From NCBI RefSeq assembly GCF_007679325.1, contig NZ_VEGI01000008.1, positions 1 to 41,680 on the forward strand: a stretch of DNA of 41,680 bases, given 5' to 3'. This DNA is from Arthrobacter sp. U41. GTDB lineage: Bacteria > Actinomycetota > Actinomycetes > Actinomycetales > Micrococcaceae. The position numbers and the translations under genes were made by a program. The notes below the pieces were generated by a model. The model ran no database searches, had not been told where the DNA came from, and saw only the letters and a program-made list of their open reading frames with translations. Below, one piece after another: positions 7,099-15,030 of this stretch. How positions within the stretch are numbered: position 1 is the stretch's first letter; each line of letters begins with the position of its first letter.

Positions 7099-8151
7099 TT
7101 ATCCGGACGTCGGCCGGCTCCTGGGCGCGAGCGGAGGCGAGGCCGGGCGCCCACCGCCCGCACCCATCCCCTCCAACACTTCAATCAACGACTCAAGGGA
7201 AGACCGTCGAGGCGTCCACCCAAGGAGCTCCCGCGCCCGCACAGTATCCATGATGGGGGCGCCGGCGGCCATGTCGATCCATCCTCCGTCCGTGGCCTGC
7301 AACCGCAAGCGCCAGCTGATTTCGACGACGGCGCGCAGCACCGGAAGCGGTAACGGCAGCAGCCGCCGGGTGTTGAACACCCAACCCAGTGCATTCGGAT
7401 CGAGAACAGGCTCGGCCGCGATGTTGAACGCGCCTTCAGCCCGCCTCGCCAGCACGCGCCAATAGGCGTCCGCGACGTCGTCGGCGTGTACGGCCTGGAA
7501 GATCAGCTCCTTCGGAACGGCCAGCAGGGGCAACCGCGGTTTGCGGGGGACGAGCCGTGCCAGGGCACGGCCCAGGAAGTAGCGGCCCACCTCGCTGCCG
7601 GCCTCGGCGCTGAAAGTTAATGCAGGCCGCAGCCGTGCCAGGGCGACCTCGGGATTCTCCCTGGCGAAGGCGTCCAACAGCCTTTCCTGCGTGGCCTTGT
7701 CCTCGCTGTAATGGGATCCCTCGATCCCGCCTGCAGGCCAGCTCTCGTTGGTCCGCCGGTTCTTGGGCGCGGGGGAGTATGCGCCCACGGACGAAGCGCA
7801 CACAACATGTCCGACTCCCGCCGCCCGGACGGCTGCGAGAACGTGCGCCGTTCCGGTCACGTTCGCCTGCCGGAGGAGCTCCCGATCATGGTTGGGCTGG
7901 ATCAGCCAGGCTAGATGCACCACGGCGTCAGCGCCCGCGAAGGCCTCTGCCAATGCCGCCTGGGCAGACGGTGCGCCAACGTCTGCATGGTGCCACTCCA
8001 CGCCGCGGTACGGGAACACATCCCGATCGGGCTCGCGGCGGGCAACGCCGACAATGTCGAGTTCGGCCCGCCCGTCCGTGCGGGCCTCGTGGAGCCGCTT
8101 CAAGAGAGCGGAGCCCACATGGCCGGTCGCTCCGGTAATCACAATGCGCAA
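7099..8151 (-). CDS. NAD-dependent epimerase/dehydratase family protein (extended SDR)
   Basis: The 350-residue protein is an extended short-chain dehydrogenase. It has the Rossmann motif GATGHVG (residues 7-13), the active-site strand with SSVGAYSP near residue 120 and the YxxxK pair Tyr148/Lys152 (HYSEDKA). The C-terminal part is variable and probably binds substrate, ending in a Pro/Arg-rich tail. Such proteins act on nucleotide sugars or other alcohols and ketones; no sub-family can be set. The start is a TTG at 8151: GAGGAG lies six bases upstream and the first strand (RIVITG) follows at once. It is 1 kb from the heptose cluster and separated from it by a membrane protein gene and a remnant, so I would not call it HldD. 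It lies 78 bases after the DUF2243 gene. Confidence 0.88.
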   Translation of the reverse strand: MRIVITGATGHVGSALLKRLHEARTDGRAELDIVGVARREPDRDVFPYRGVEWHHADVGAPSAQAALAEAFAGADAVVHLAWLIQPNHDRELLRQANVTGTAHVLAAVRAAGVGHVVCASSVGAYSPAPKNRRTNESWPAGGIEGSHYSEDKATQERLLDAFARENPEVALARLRPALTFSAEAGSEVGRYFLGRALARLVPRKPRLPLLAVPKELIFQAVHADDVADAYWRVLARRAEGAFNIAAEPVLDPNALGWVFNTRRLLPLPLPVLRAVVEISWRLRLQATDGGWIDMAAGAPIMDTVRARELLGWTPRRSSLESLIEVLEGMGAGGGRPASPPLAPRSRPTSG

Positions 8152-8229
8152 TGGTTTCTCCTCAGTGAAATTCGATGACTGGGATGCGCGTGAGAGCCCC
8201 TCTCCAAGACGGACTTCTGGGCGCGAATA

Positions 8230-8730
8230 TCAGGGGCTCGGATCCTTGCCGGCACCCCTCCGGTGAAGGGCCATGCCTCCTCCGATGAGGAGCAACCCGA
8301 AGACGAGGAACGCGGCGTCCCACATCCACGGACCCCCAAGATCGTCCCGCACGTGGTGAATCTGCAGGAGATGATGATTGACCAGCCCCTCCACAACGTT
8401 GAACAGCCCCCACCCCGCCAGCACCAGGCCGAAGTGAAAAGTCCAGCTGGGAGCCCGCCGTCCTTTCCGCCATGAGGCAATAGCCGCAGTCGATCCCGCC
8501 AAGACGAGCAGCCACGTACCCACGTGAAAGAAGCCGTCCGCCAGGGTGTTAACTTCCAGCCCTTCAACGGTCCCGACGGGAAAAGCCTCCACGTGGCTGA
8601 CCATGTGGTGCCATTGCAGGATCTGGTGAAGGACGATCCCATCAACGAAGCCACCCAGTCCCAATCCGAGCAGAAGCCCGGCGGTCCTCGACGGCGCTTG
8701 GGAGGACGCTGGTACTGCGTGAACGTTCAT
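8230..8730 (-). CDS. DUF2243 integral membrane protein
   Basis: The 166-residue protein has four predicted membrane helices (about residues 17-38, 66-86, 101-122 and 134-152). It has the His-rich DUF2243 signatures HQILQWHHM in the first half and VEGLVNHHLLQIHHVRDD in the second. The clustered His residues suggest metal or heme binding at the membrane, but the family has no assigned function. The ATG at 8730 has AAGG about 10 bases upstream. It is on the same strand as the epimerase gene that follows after 78 bases and may share its transcript. Confidence 0.92.
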   Translation of the reverse strand: MNVHAVPASSQAPSRTAGLLLGLGLGGFVDGIVLHQILQWHHMVSHVEAFPVGTVEGLEVNTLADGFFHVGTWLLVLAGSTAAIASWRKGRRAPSWTFHFGLVLAGWGLFNVVEGLVNHHLLQIHHVRDDLGGPWMWDAAFLVFGLLLIGGGMALHRRGAGKDPSP

Positions 8731-8866
8731 CGATCAGAGCCTTCCTGACATTAGGGTGGGACGTGGCCGTGATTTAAGTGTTGGCAGAGCTGCCGGGTCC
8801 GGTCTCCGCCGGCTTTCTGGACCTCGCCGGCGAAGCTCCTCCATCCGCGCTGGATTCGCCGCCTTC

Positions 8867-9115
8867 TCAGGGTTGTTCCTGGACGACCCTGATGGTCTTG
8901 AACGAGGAGTCGGCGGGGTCGGGCAGGACCATGCCGGCTTCCTTGCCGGAGACGAGGTACTCGAGAACCGCGGCATTGATGCGTTCCCCGGGAAGAATGG
9001 CAGGCACGCCGGGCGGGTACGGAGTGATCTGTTCGGCGGCGGTGCGCCCGGCGGCCTCCTCGACGGGCACCACTTCGACGGCGCTGGAACTCGTGCAAGG
9101 GTTCTGCGCGGTCCG
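8867..9115 (-). pseudogene. C-terminal remnant of an Orn/Lys/Arg decarboxylase
   Basis: An open frame ending in TGA at 8867-8869 encodes the C-terminal domain typical of PLP-dependent Orn/Lys/Arg decarboxylases. The blocks are VPVEEAAGRTAAEQITPYPPG, then VPAILPGERI, VLEYLVSGKEAGMVLPD and SFKTIRVV. The catalytic PLP domain, several hundred residues long, is absent upstream, where the HldE-like gene ends at 9166. The in-frame ATG at 9073 lies inside the domain and has no ribosome binding site. This is therefore the 3' end of a deleted gene. Loss by rearrangement when the heptose cluster was inserted or moved here is one possible cause. Confidence 0.75.
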
Positions 9116-9165
9116 CCGGGTTCAAACCTGTGAATCCAGGGAAACTAGTGAATGGCATATTGGCT

Positions 9166-10770
9166 TTATCCGCTCCGGGAGGGCGGAGTCGCTGCCCGGC
9201 TTGGGGAATGGGCCGCGATGTTTTCTTCGTTCTGAGCATTTTTGCTGGTGCGGATCCGCTCCACGACAGCTGTGGTGGACTGTTCAGGAACATAGTCGAG
9301 GATGGCAACGCGTCCTCCGTAGCCTTCAACAACGGATGTTTCTGCCAGCATCTCAGGGCTGTAATCGCCCCCTTTGGCGTAGATCTCAGGACGGATCTTC
9401 TGGATCAGTGGAATCGGCGTAGCCGTTCCAAACACAGTCACGTAGTCGACGCAGCTGAGCGCGGCAACGACGGCGGCCCGGTCCCTGATGGTGTTGATGG
9501 GGCGTCCCGGACCTTTGAGCCGATGAACGGAATCGTCGCTGTTGAGCGCCACTACTAAGACGTCGCCGAGTTGTTTGGCCTGGTTAAGGTATCGGGTATG
9601 GCCGCGGTGCAGAACGTCGAAGCAGCCGTTAGTGAGAACGATCTGTCGCCCCTCCGCTCGGTGCCGGGTGATATGCGTGAGGAGCTCGTCGGCGTCGACG
9701 GTGCTGTCTGTGAAGCTGCCCAGATGGTGGCTGAGGTCCGCTGTGCTGCACACGGACGTCCCGGGTCGGTGAACGGCGATATCTGCCGCGGCCTGGGCGA
9801 GGTCCATACAGGTCGTCAGCGGTAGCGACGCGGTTCGGGCCAGCGTTAATGCGGCGACGAACGTATCACCGGCCCCCGAAGCCTGCTTTTCCTGAACGGG
9901 CCGCGCCCAAGTACGGTGAAAATCCCCGGACCTGGGCAGCAACACGGTGCCCTCCCTGTCCAGGGTGACAACGACGGCATCCGCTCCGGCTGCCTGGAGC
10001 AGGGCGTCGCGGTGGGCGACCATGACCGCCGCCCTGTCGGATCGCGGGTCGAGTTTCAGGCCGAGCATATCGGCCGCTTCCCGGGCGTTGGGAGTCGCGA
10101 GATCGGGTTGCAGCTCCGCCCAGGCGCTCGGCTGGTGGGCATCCACAACCGCTAAGATTTCCGGGCGAGCCCGAAGTCCGTCCAGGAGCTTTTCCCGCGC
10201 CGCGCCCCTGAGGGCTCCTGCGCCGTAGTCGCAGACCACGACTGCTTCGCGATCCCGCAGCACCTGCGGGATGACCACTGCCAGTGCGGACAGAGCCTCT
10301 TCTGGCAACTCCCGCTGAACATCGTCAAGCCGTAAGAGCACCTGACCGCTGCTGGTGATTCGTGTTTTGGTGGTGGTCCTCGCGCCGGGCAGCTGAACGA
10401 CGCCGGTGGTGTCCACTCCTGCTTCGCGCAATTGGCGCAACAGCTCATCGGCGGCTTCGTCGCGCCCGGCGAGTCCGGCAAGGCCTACTTTGGCACCGAG
10501 CGCGGCGAGATTCATGGCCGTGTTGGCCGCCCCGCCCGGAGCGAACCTCCGCTCCTGGATTTCCACAACGGGGGCCGGAGCTTCCCGGCAAAGCCTTTCG
10601 ATGGAACCGGACCACCAACCGTCGAGCATGACATCGCCGATGACCGCAATCGACGGTTGGACCGAAGCCAGCCACCGGGGCAACCATTCGGTCAGCCCCC
10701 GCTGCTCAGCAGTATTGTGTTCTCCGACGGCGTCTGCACCGGGATGCTGTGGTCCGTTCGTCGCTGACAT
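9166..10770 (-). CDS. hldE: Bifunctional heptose-7-phosphate kinase / heptose-1-phosphate adenylyltransferase (HldE-like, copy 1)
   Basis: The 534-residue protein joins the two HldE activities. Residues of about 40-345 are a PfkB/ribokinase-type sugar kinase with GGAANTAMNLAALG near residue 79 and the anion-hole/catalytic motif GAGD at 299-302. Residues of about 375-510 are a cytidylyltransferase-fold domain with NGCFDVLHRGH (381-391, HxGH His388/His391) and KGGDY near 466. HldE phosphorylates D-glycero-D-manno-heptose 7-phosphate at C1 and, after GmhB, adenylylates the 1-phosphate to ADP-heptose. The order kinase-then-transferase matches E. coli HldE, with 40 extra N-terminal and 25 extra C-terminal residues. 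The ATG at 10770 follows AAGGAAG. It diverges from a GT9 gene and is separate from the operon holding the second copy. Confidence 0.92.
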   Translation of the reverse strand: MSATNGPQHPGADAVGEHNTAEQRGLTEWLPRWLASVQPSIAVIGDVMLDGWWSGSIERLCREAPAPVVEIQERRFAPGGAANTAMNLAALGAKVGLAGLAGRDEAADELLRQLREAGVDTTGVVQLPGARTTTKTRITSSGQVLLRLDDVQRELPEEALSALAVVIPQVLRDREAVVVCDYGAGALRGAAREKLLDGLRARPEILAVVDAHQPSAWAELQPDLATPNAREAADMLGLKLDPRSDRAAVMVAHRDALLQAAGADAVVVTLDREGTVLLPRSGDFHRTWARPVQEKQASGAGDTFVAALTLARTASLPLTTCMDLAQAAADIAVHRPGTSVCSTADLSHHLGSFTDSTVDADELLTHITRHRAEGRQIVLTNGCFDVLHRGHTRYLNQAKQLGDVLVVALNSDDSVHRLKGPGRPINTIRDRAAVVAALSCVDYVTVFGTATPIPLIQKIRPEIYAKGGDYSPEMLAETSVVEGYGGRVAILDYVPEQSTTAVVERIRTSKNAQNEENIAAHSPSRAATPPSRSG

Positions 10771-11031
10771 ATGCTTCCTTCCCAGTGGAGGGCCACGCAG
10801 TGAGTGGGGGCGGAGACCGCTGCGCCTTGCCGGCAGATGAGGCTCCTACATACTCCAGTACCCCGTCAGAGGCGCATTCACACCCCTTTCCCCAGGGCAA
10901 TCGCGTCTCCGGGTACTCCCGCCCCAACTGGGCTCCTCCGCGCTCGACGACTGCGGGGCCGCTAGCCAAACCACAGAACCGGGACTTAGTGTGGGCCCAC
11001 CACTGGAACAGCGGACGGACAGGACTGCGTT
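10771..11031. other. Divergent promoter region between HldE copy 1 and a GT9 gene
   Basis: This 261-bp gap must hold promoters for both divergent genes. I see no clear sigma-70 boxes. On the minus strand a GTGT ... GGGTAC pair spaced by about 16 bases vaguely resembles a SigB/SigF-type promoter, but the match is too weak to call. No open frame here looks real. Confidence 0.4.
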
Positions 11032-12189
11032 GTGGAAGACCTCGCGCCGGAATTCGGAGGGGCCGGTATCACCGGCTGGGGAGTCGGTCCTGTTCTTGAG
11101 AAGTTTTCGGATGTCGCCCGCATCGCAGTACTGCGGGGCGGGGGACTGGGCGACCTTCTGTTTGCCCTGCCCGCAGTCTCCGCCCTTGCGGCAGCCTACC
11201 CCGGGGCAACCGTTACGCTCCTCGGAACGCCCGGCCACGCCGAGCTTCTCGGTAACACCCCTAGCCCGGTACACGACGTGCGGATCCTGCCAAAAGCGGA
11301 GGGGGTCAGGCCGGGACCCGAGGACCCGGCAGCGACCGCGGCCTTCTTCCTGTCCGCGCAGCGGGAGAAATTTGACCTGGCGGTCCAACTGCACGGTGGG
11401 GGACGATTTTCGAATCCTTTCCTGCTGCGGCTGGGGGCACGTCACACGGTGGGCTCGCGGACAGCGGATGCCGCGCCGTTGGAGCGCAGCCTCCCGTACA
11501 CCTATTACCAGCACGAGCCGCTTCGCGGCCTGGAAGTGGCGGGGCTGGCCGGAGCTTTGCCGGTCGGGCTCGAAGCCCGCCTTGAGGTGTCGGACCAGAG
11601 CGCGGTCCAGGTCCTCGACCTGCTTCAACGCCGCGATGACAGTCCGGCGACCCCCGTTGTAGCCATCCATCCGGGGGCCACTGATCCCCGACGCCGCTGG
11701 CCGGCTGAACGTTTCGGTGAGGTCGCGGCGGCGTGCGCCGCCGATGGTTGCCGCGTGTTGGTCATCGGTAGCGCGGACGAGCGGAAACTGGCGGGCGAGG
11801 TGGTGGAGGCCGCCGGGTCGGACGGGGTGGTTTCCGTGGCCGGCAGGGTCGGACTTGGAATCCTGCCGGCGCTGCTGGGCGCATGCAACGTGCTCCTGGG
11901 CAATGACAGCGGACCCCGGCACCTGGCCCAGGCCCTTGGAGTTCCGACAGTCGGCCTGTACTGGGTGGGAAACCTCATCAACGCCGGTCCACTTGGCCGC
12001 AGCGTGCACCGTGTCCATCTTTCCTGGGCAACCCGGTGCCCCGAATGCGCCGCTGACATCACGCAGGTGGGGTGGACGGCTGCCCGCTGCGCGCACGATT
12101 CGTCCCTCTTGGCGGGGATCAGCACGACGGATGTCTACCGGGACGTGCGGCTGTTCACGGCCAGGAGTCCTCTTGCGCGTGGCAGATGA
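11032..12189 (+). CDS. Glycosyltransferase family 9 protein (heptosyltransferase-like, 1 of 3)
   Basis: The 385-residue protein is a GT9 (ADP-heptose:LPS heptosyltransferase type) enzyme. The N-terminal acceptor domain starts with LRGGGLGDLLFALPAVSAL near residue 33, the GxGDxL signature. The C-terminal donor domain has HPGATDPRRRWP near residue 213 and the nucleotide-binding GNDSGPRHLAQALGVPTVGLYW near 296. A CPEC pair near residue 340 may bind metal or be structural. The start is GTG 11032; an in-frame alternative further in would cut only the non-conserved N-terminus. In Gram-negatives such enzymes add heptose to the LPS inner core. Here the acceptor must be different. Its 3' end overlaps the convergent SDR gene by 35 bases. 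Confidence 0.9.
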   Translation: MEDLAPEFGGAGITGWGVGPVLEKFSDVARIAVLRGGGLGDLLFALPAVSALAAAYPGATVTLLGTPGHAELLGNTPSPVHDVRILPKAEGVRPGPEDPAATAAFFLSAQREKFDLAVQLHGGGRFSNPFLLRLGARHTVGSRTADAAPLERSLPYTYYQHEPLRGLEVAGLAGALPVGLEARLEVSDQSAVQVLDLLQRRDDSPATPVVAIHPGATDPRRRWPAERFGEVAAACAADGCRVLVIGSADERKLAGEVVEAAGSDGVVSVAGRVGLGILPALLGACNVLLGNDSGPRHLAQALGVPTVGLYWVGNLINAGPLGRSVHRVHLSWATRCPECAADITQVGWTAARCAHDSSLLAGISTTDVYRDVRLFTARSPLARGR

Positions 12190-12868
12190 GCAGCTCGCGG
12201 ACCTCGCAGCCGGGAGGCTGTGAGAGCGCGAAGATCACGGCCTGCGCCACCCTGGCAGGATCGTTCAGGCGTGAGTCGTCCCGGGGTTTGTACTGCTCGG
12301 GCCGGTCATCGAAGAACCGTGTCTTCATGCCGCCCGGGATCAGCGTTGTCACTCCGATCTCCGCGACGGTCTCCGCGGCAAGGGCCTGGCTGAACCCGAT
12401 GACGCCGAACTTGGACGCACAGTACGCTGAGGCCTCGGGCAACGCCCGTTTGCCCAGTGTCGAGGCCACAGTGACCACGCGCCCGCCGGAGGACTTGAGG
12501 TAAGGCAAGGCCGCCCGCACAACGGAGACTGTTCCGAGGAGATTGACAAAAATGACCTGCTCCCAGTCCTCGGCGGGGACGTCCTCGAGCTTTCCGCACC
12601 GGTCGATTCCGGCCGCTGTAACCACGCCGTCCAGACCGCCCAGGGCCTCCGCTGCCTGCGTGACGGCGGCCGTCACCGCTGCCCGGTCCGCGACGTCGAC
12701 TTCGATCGCCTTCGCCGCGGACACGCTTCGGACATCGCGATCGAGCACGAACGGCATGCCGCCGGCTTCGAGGACGGCTTCGACGACGGCGGCGCCGAGT
12801 CCGGATCCGCCTCCGCTCACCAAGACCCTGCCGGCACCGGAGAGGACGGGTGACGTGACTCTTTTCAT
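12155..12868 (-). CDS. Short-chain dehydrogenase/reductase in the heptose operon
   Basis: The 237-residue protein is a classical SDR with GGGSGLG (residues 19-25), DVAD near 58 for the cofactor adenine, and the catalytic Ser136, Tyr149 and Lys153 (AYCASKFG). An IPGGMKTRFF stretch follows. It is the last gene of the leftward heptose operon, 78 bases after HldE copy 2. Classical SDRs oxidise or reduce alcohols and ketones; a role in modifying the heptose or its carrier is inference from place. It is too short and of the wrong class to be HldD, an extended SDR of about 310 residues. I chose ATG 12868 because AAGGAA precedes it at a spacing of 6; the longer frame has no such site. Confidence 0.9.
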   Translation of the reverse strand: MKRVTSPVLSGAGRVLVSGGGSGLGAAVVEAVLEAGGMPFVLDRDVRSVSAAKAIEVDVADRAAVTAAVTQAAEALGGLDGVVTAAGIDRCGKLEDVPAEDWEQVIFVNLLGTVSVVRAALPYLKSSGGRVVTVASTLGKRALPEASAYCASKFGVIGFSQALAAETVAEIGVTTLIPGGMKTRFFDDRPEQYKPRDDSRLNDPARVAQAVIFALSQPPGCEVRELLICHAQEDSWP

Positions 12869-12946
12869 GATGTTCCTTTCTTTGTGCCGGCCACTGTCCG
12901 GCCGGATGACGTGGCAGGCCGGTTCGGGTCGGTCCGCCAAAGCTGT

Positions 12947-14323
12947 TCAGCCCACCCGGGCCAGTGCCGCCGCGAGGCGGGTCGTGGAGCGCGCCGGGTG
13001 GTAGGGCACCACCAGGCAGCGGCCGCCCCAGCTCTCCATCAGCGCGGTTTCGGGCAGTTGGGTGAGGTCGTAGTCGCCGCCCTTTACCCAGAGGTCCGGG
13101 CGCAGCAGGTCAAGGGCCATTTCCGGGGTGTCCTCGTCGAAGACCAGGACCGCGTCCACGCACTCGAGGGACAGCAGCAGTTCCGTCCTGTCCTGTTGGC
13201 CGATGATGGGACGGGAGGCCCCCTTGATGCGGCGGGCGGAGGCGTCTGAGTTCAGGCAGACGATGAGGCAGTCTCCCAGGCGCCTTGCAGCTGCAAGAGT
13301 GCGGGCGTGCCCGGCGTGCAGGAGATCGAAGCACCCTCCGGTCGCCACCACGGTGCCGCCGGCTGCCCTTACGCTGCGGACCACCGCCAGGGCGTCAGCT
13401 CCTTTCCGCGGAAGCGGCGGTGGTGGAGGCGCGGATGGAAGGGCGGCGACGCCGCCGGCGGCCAGGAACACGGCAGCTTCCCGGACGGCGCGGCGGCAGG
13501 ACTCCTCGACGTCGCCTCCGGCCATGAGATGGGCGGCGAGGCTCCCAGCGAGCCTGTCGCCGGCACCGCAGGCATCCGTGACGGCGGTGGGAGGGGCGGG
13601 GAACTGGACAGGTGTCGGGGATGAAGCGCGCACCAGAGTCGCACCGTGACCGCCCTGCGTGACCAGGACTGCGTTGCTCTTCCAACGGCTCAGCAGCGTT
13701 GCCGCGATTTCAGGCACACCGTGCGGCGGGCCCGGCGACCCGGCCGTGACGGCTGCCGCGGCGGCGCGGGCCTCAGAAAGGTTGGGCGTCACAACCGCGA
13801 CGCCGGGGACGGGACCGGCCCCGGCCGGGTGCGGGTCCCAGATGACGGGAATGCTCCGGGCGAGGCGCGCGATCATGGCGCGAAGGGCAGGGTGCGACGT
13901 CAGGCCCCGGCCGTAATCCGCCACAATCAGTGCTCCGGCACCCTCCACCGCTTCCAGCATGTCCGGCGTTACGTCGGGCGCTGGACGGACCTGGCATCCT
14001 TCATCAAATCTGGCCACCGGGTGTCCGTCTGACCGGAGCCGGGTCTTGACCGGGGTGGGTGCCCCCGAGCGCCCTGCCACCACGGTGATGCCCGTCAGCT
14101 CCTCGAGGAGGCGGCGGCCAGGGTCGTCGCTGCCAAGTGCGGTCACGAGGCAGACCTGGTGTCCGTCACCCGCCAGCATCCGGGCCACCAGGCCGGCGCC
14201 CCCGGCTCTTCCCCGGACATGTGAGACGTCGACGACCGGGACGGGGGCGTCCGGGCAGAGCCGGGTGGCTGTGCCATCCAGGTCAACGTCGAGCAACACA
14301 TCACCGACAACGACGATTTTCAT
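12947..14323 (-). CDS. hldE: Bifunctional HldE-like kinase/adenylyltransferase (copy 2)
   Basis: The 458-residue protein repeats the HldE layout. The PfkB-type kinase has RLCPDAPVPVVDV near residue 21 and GAGDRLAGS at 253, where Asp256 would be the catalytic base. The cytidylyltransferase domain has TGGCFDLLHAGH (328-339) and KGGDYDL near 414. The N-terminal substrate loop is GGAGLVAR where copy 1 has GGAANTAM, so the kinase half is the more diverged part. The Ala/Pro-rich linker near 295-305 separates the domains. The ATG at 14323 overlaps the GmhA stop (ATGA). Its place directly after GmhA in the same operon makes it the likely main HldE enzyme, with copy 1 as paralogue. The two halves could also use different heptoses. 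Confidence 0.9.
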   Translation of the reverse strand: MKIVVVGDVLLDVDLDGTATRLCPDAPVPVVDVSHVRGRAGGAGLVARMLAGDGHQVCLVTALGSDDPGRRLLEELTGITVVAGRSGAPTPVKTRLRSDGHPVARFDEGCQVRPAPDVTPDMLEAVEGAGALIVADYGRGLTSHPALRAMIARLARSIPVIWDPHPAGAGPVPGVAVVTPNLSEARAAAAAVTAGSPGPPHGVPEIAATLLSRWKSNAVLVTQGGHGATLVRASSPTPVQFPAPPTAVTDACGAGDRLAGSLAAHLMAGGDVEESCRRAVREAAVFLAAGGVAALPSAPPPPPLPRKGADALAVVRSVRAAGGTVVATGGCFDLLHAGHARTLAAARRLGDCLIVCLNSDASARRIKGASRPIIGQQDRTELLLSLECVDAVLVFDEDTPEMALDLLRPDLWVKGGDYDLTQLPETALMESWGGRCLVVPYHPARSTTRLAAALARVG

Positions 14324-15030
14324 GGCCGGGCCCCCTGCCGCGCTCCCCGGAGGCCATGGCGATCGACCTCGGCGTCGAAAGCACGGCAGATGGCATGCAC
14401 GGCAATCAGATGGCACTCCTGGGCGTTGGCGGCGGGCCCCTCGACGGCGATCGTTTCGTCGCAGCTGAGGGACAGCGGGTTCGGACCCCGTCCGGTCAGG
14501 GCCCAGGTGGTGACGCCCATCCGGGCCGCAGTTTTGGCGGCCCGCAGAAGATTGGGGCTCTTGCCGCTGGTGGACAGCAACAACAGGATGTCCCGGGGGC
14601 GGCCGTGCGCCCGGACCTGCCGCGCATAGAGTTCCTCAAACCCATAATCGTTGGCGATGGCTGTCACTGCTGAAGTGTCGGCGTGCAGGGAAATGGCGGA
14701 AAACGGAGCCCTTTCACCGTCGAAACGCCCCACGAGCTCGGCCGTAAGGTGTTGAGCCTCTGCCGCGGAACCTCCGTTCCCGGCGGCGAGCAGGCGGTTA
14801 CCGGCCAGCAGGCGGCGGGCGAGTTCCTCGCCCCAGGCAGCCAGTTGTGGGGACTGGGCGCGCAGAGATTCCAGGGCTGGCACGAAATTGCGGAGGTGGG
14901 CCTCGACGGCGCCTGCGGGGTCCCGAGGGGACCACCCGGCGACGCCTTCGCCGGTGCCTGTCTCCTTCCCGGACCGCCGCGCGAAAGGTGCCGGGAGCGG
15001 CACGTCGGCAAGGGGCAATTCGGTGCTCAC
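14320..15030 (-). CDS. gmhA: Sedoheptulose-7-phosphate isomerase (GmhA-type SIS domain)
   Basis: The 236-residue protein is a SIS-domain isomerase of the GmhA group, which converts sedoheptulose 7-phosphate to D-glycero-D-manno-heptose 7-phosphate, the first step to ADP-heptose. The family motifs are all present: AGNGGSAAEAQHLTAELVGRF (residues 83-103, with His94 and Glu98), the phosphate-binding STSGKSPN (153-160) and the C-terminal QECHL (204-208) that supplies catalytic residues. It is about 40 residues longer than E. coli GmhA because of a Pro-rich N-terminal extension. It is coupled on both sides by ATGA overlaps: upstream with the GT4 gene, downstream with HldE copy 2. The assignment is strengthened by the neighbouring GmhB and HldE genes. 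Confidence 0.92.
   Translation of the reverse strand: MSTELPLADVPLPAPFARRSGKETGTGEGVAGWSPRDPAGAVEAHLRNFVPALESLRAQSPQLAAWGEELARRLLAGNRLLAAGNGGSAAEAQHLTAELVGRFDGERAPFSAISLHADTSAVTAIANDYGFEELYARQVRAHGRPRDILLLLSTSGKSPNLLRAAKTAARMGVTTWALTGRGPNPLSLSCDETIAVEGPAANAQECHLIAVHAICRAFDAEVDRHGLRGARQGARP

Noticed and set aside
7099..8151. Epimerase/dehydratase as the missing HldD of the heptose pathway
   Set aside because: It is separated from the cluster by a membrane protein gene and a remnant, and I see no HldD-specific features beyond the general extended SDR motifs.
9110..9140. GGGTTCAAACC sequence resembling a tRNA T-loop
   Set aside because: The flanking bases do not form a T-stem and no acceptor, D or anticodon arms can be drawn around it.
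10771..11031. Possible SigB-type promoter (GTGT ... GGGTAC) before HldE copy 1
   Set aside because: The -35 part deviates from the GTTT consensus and the region is GC-rich enough to give such matches by chance.
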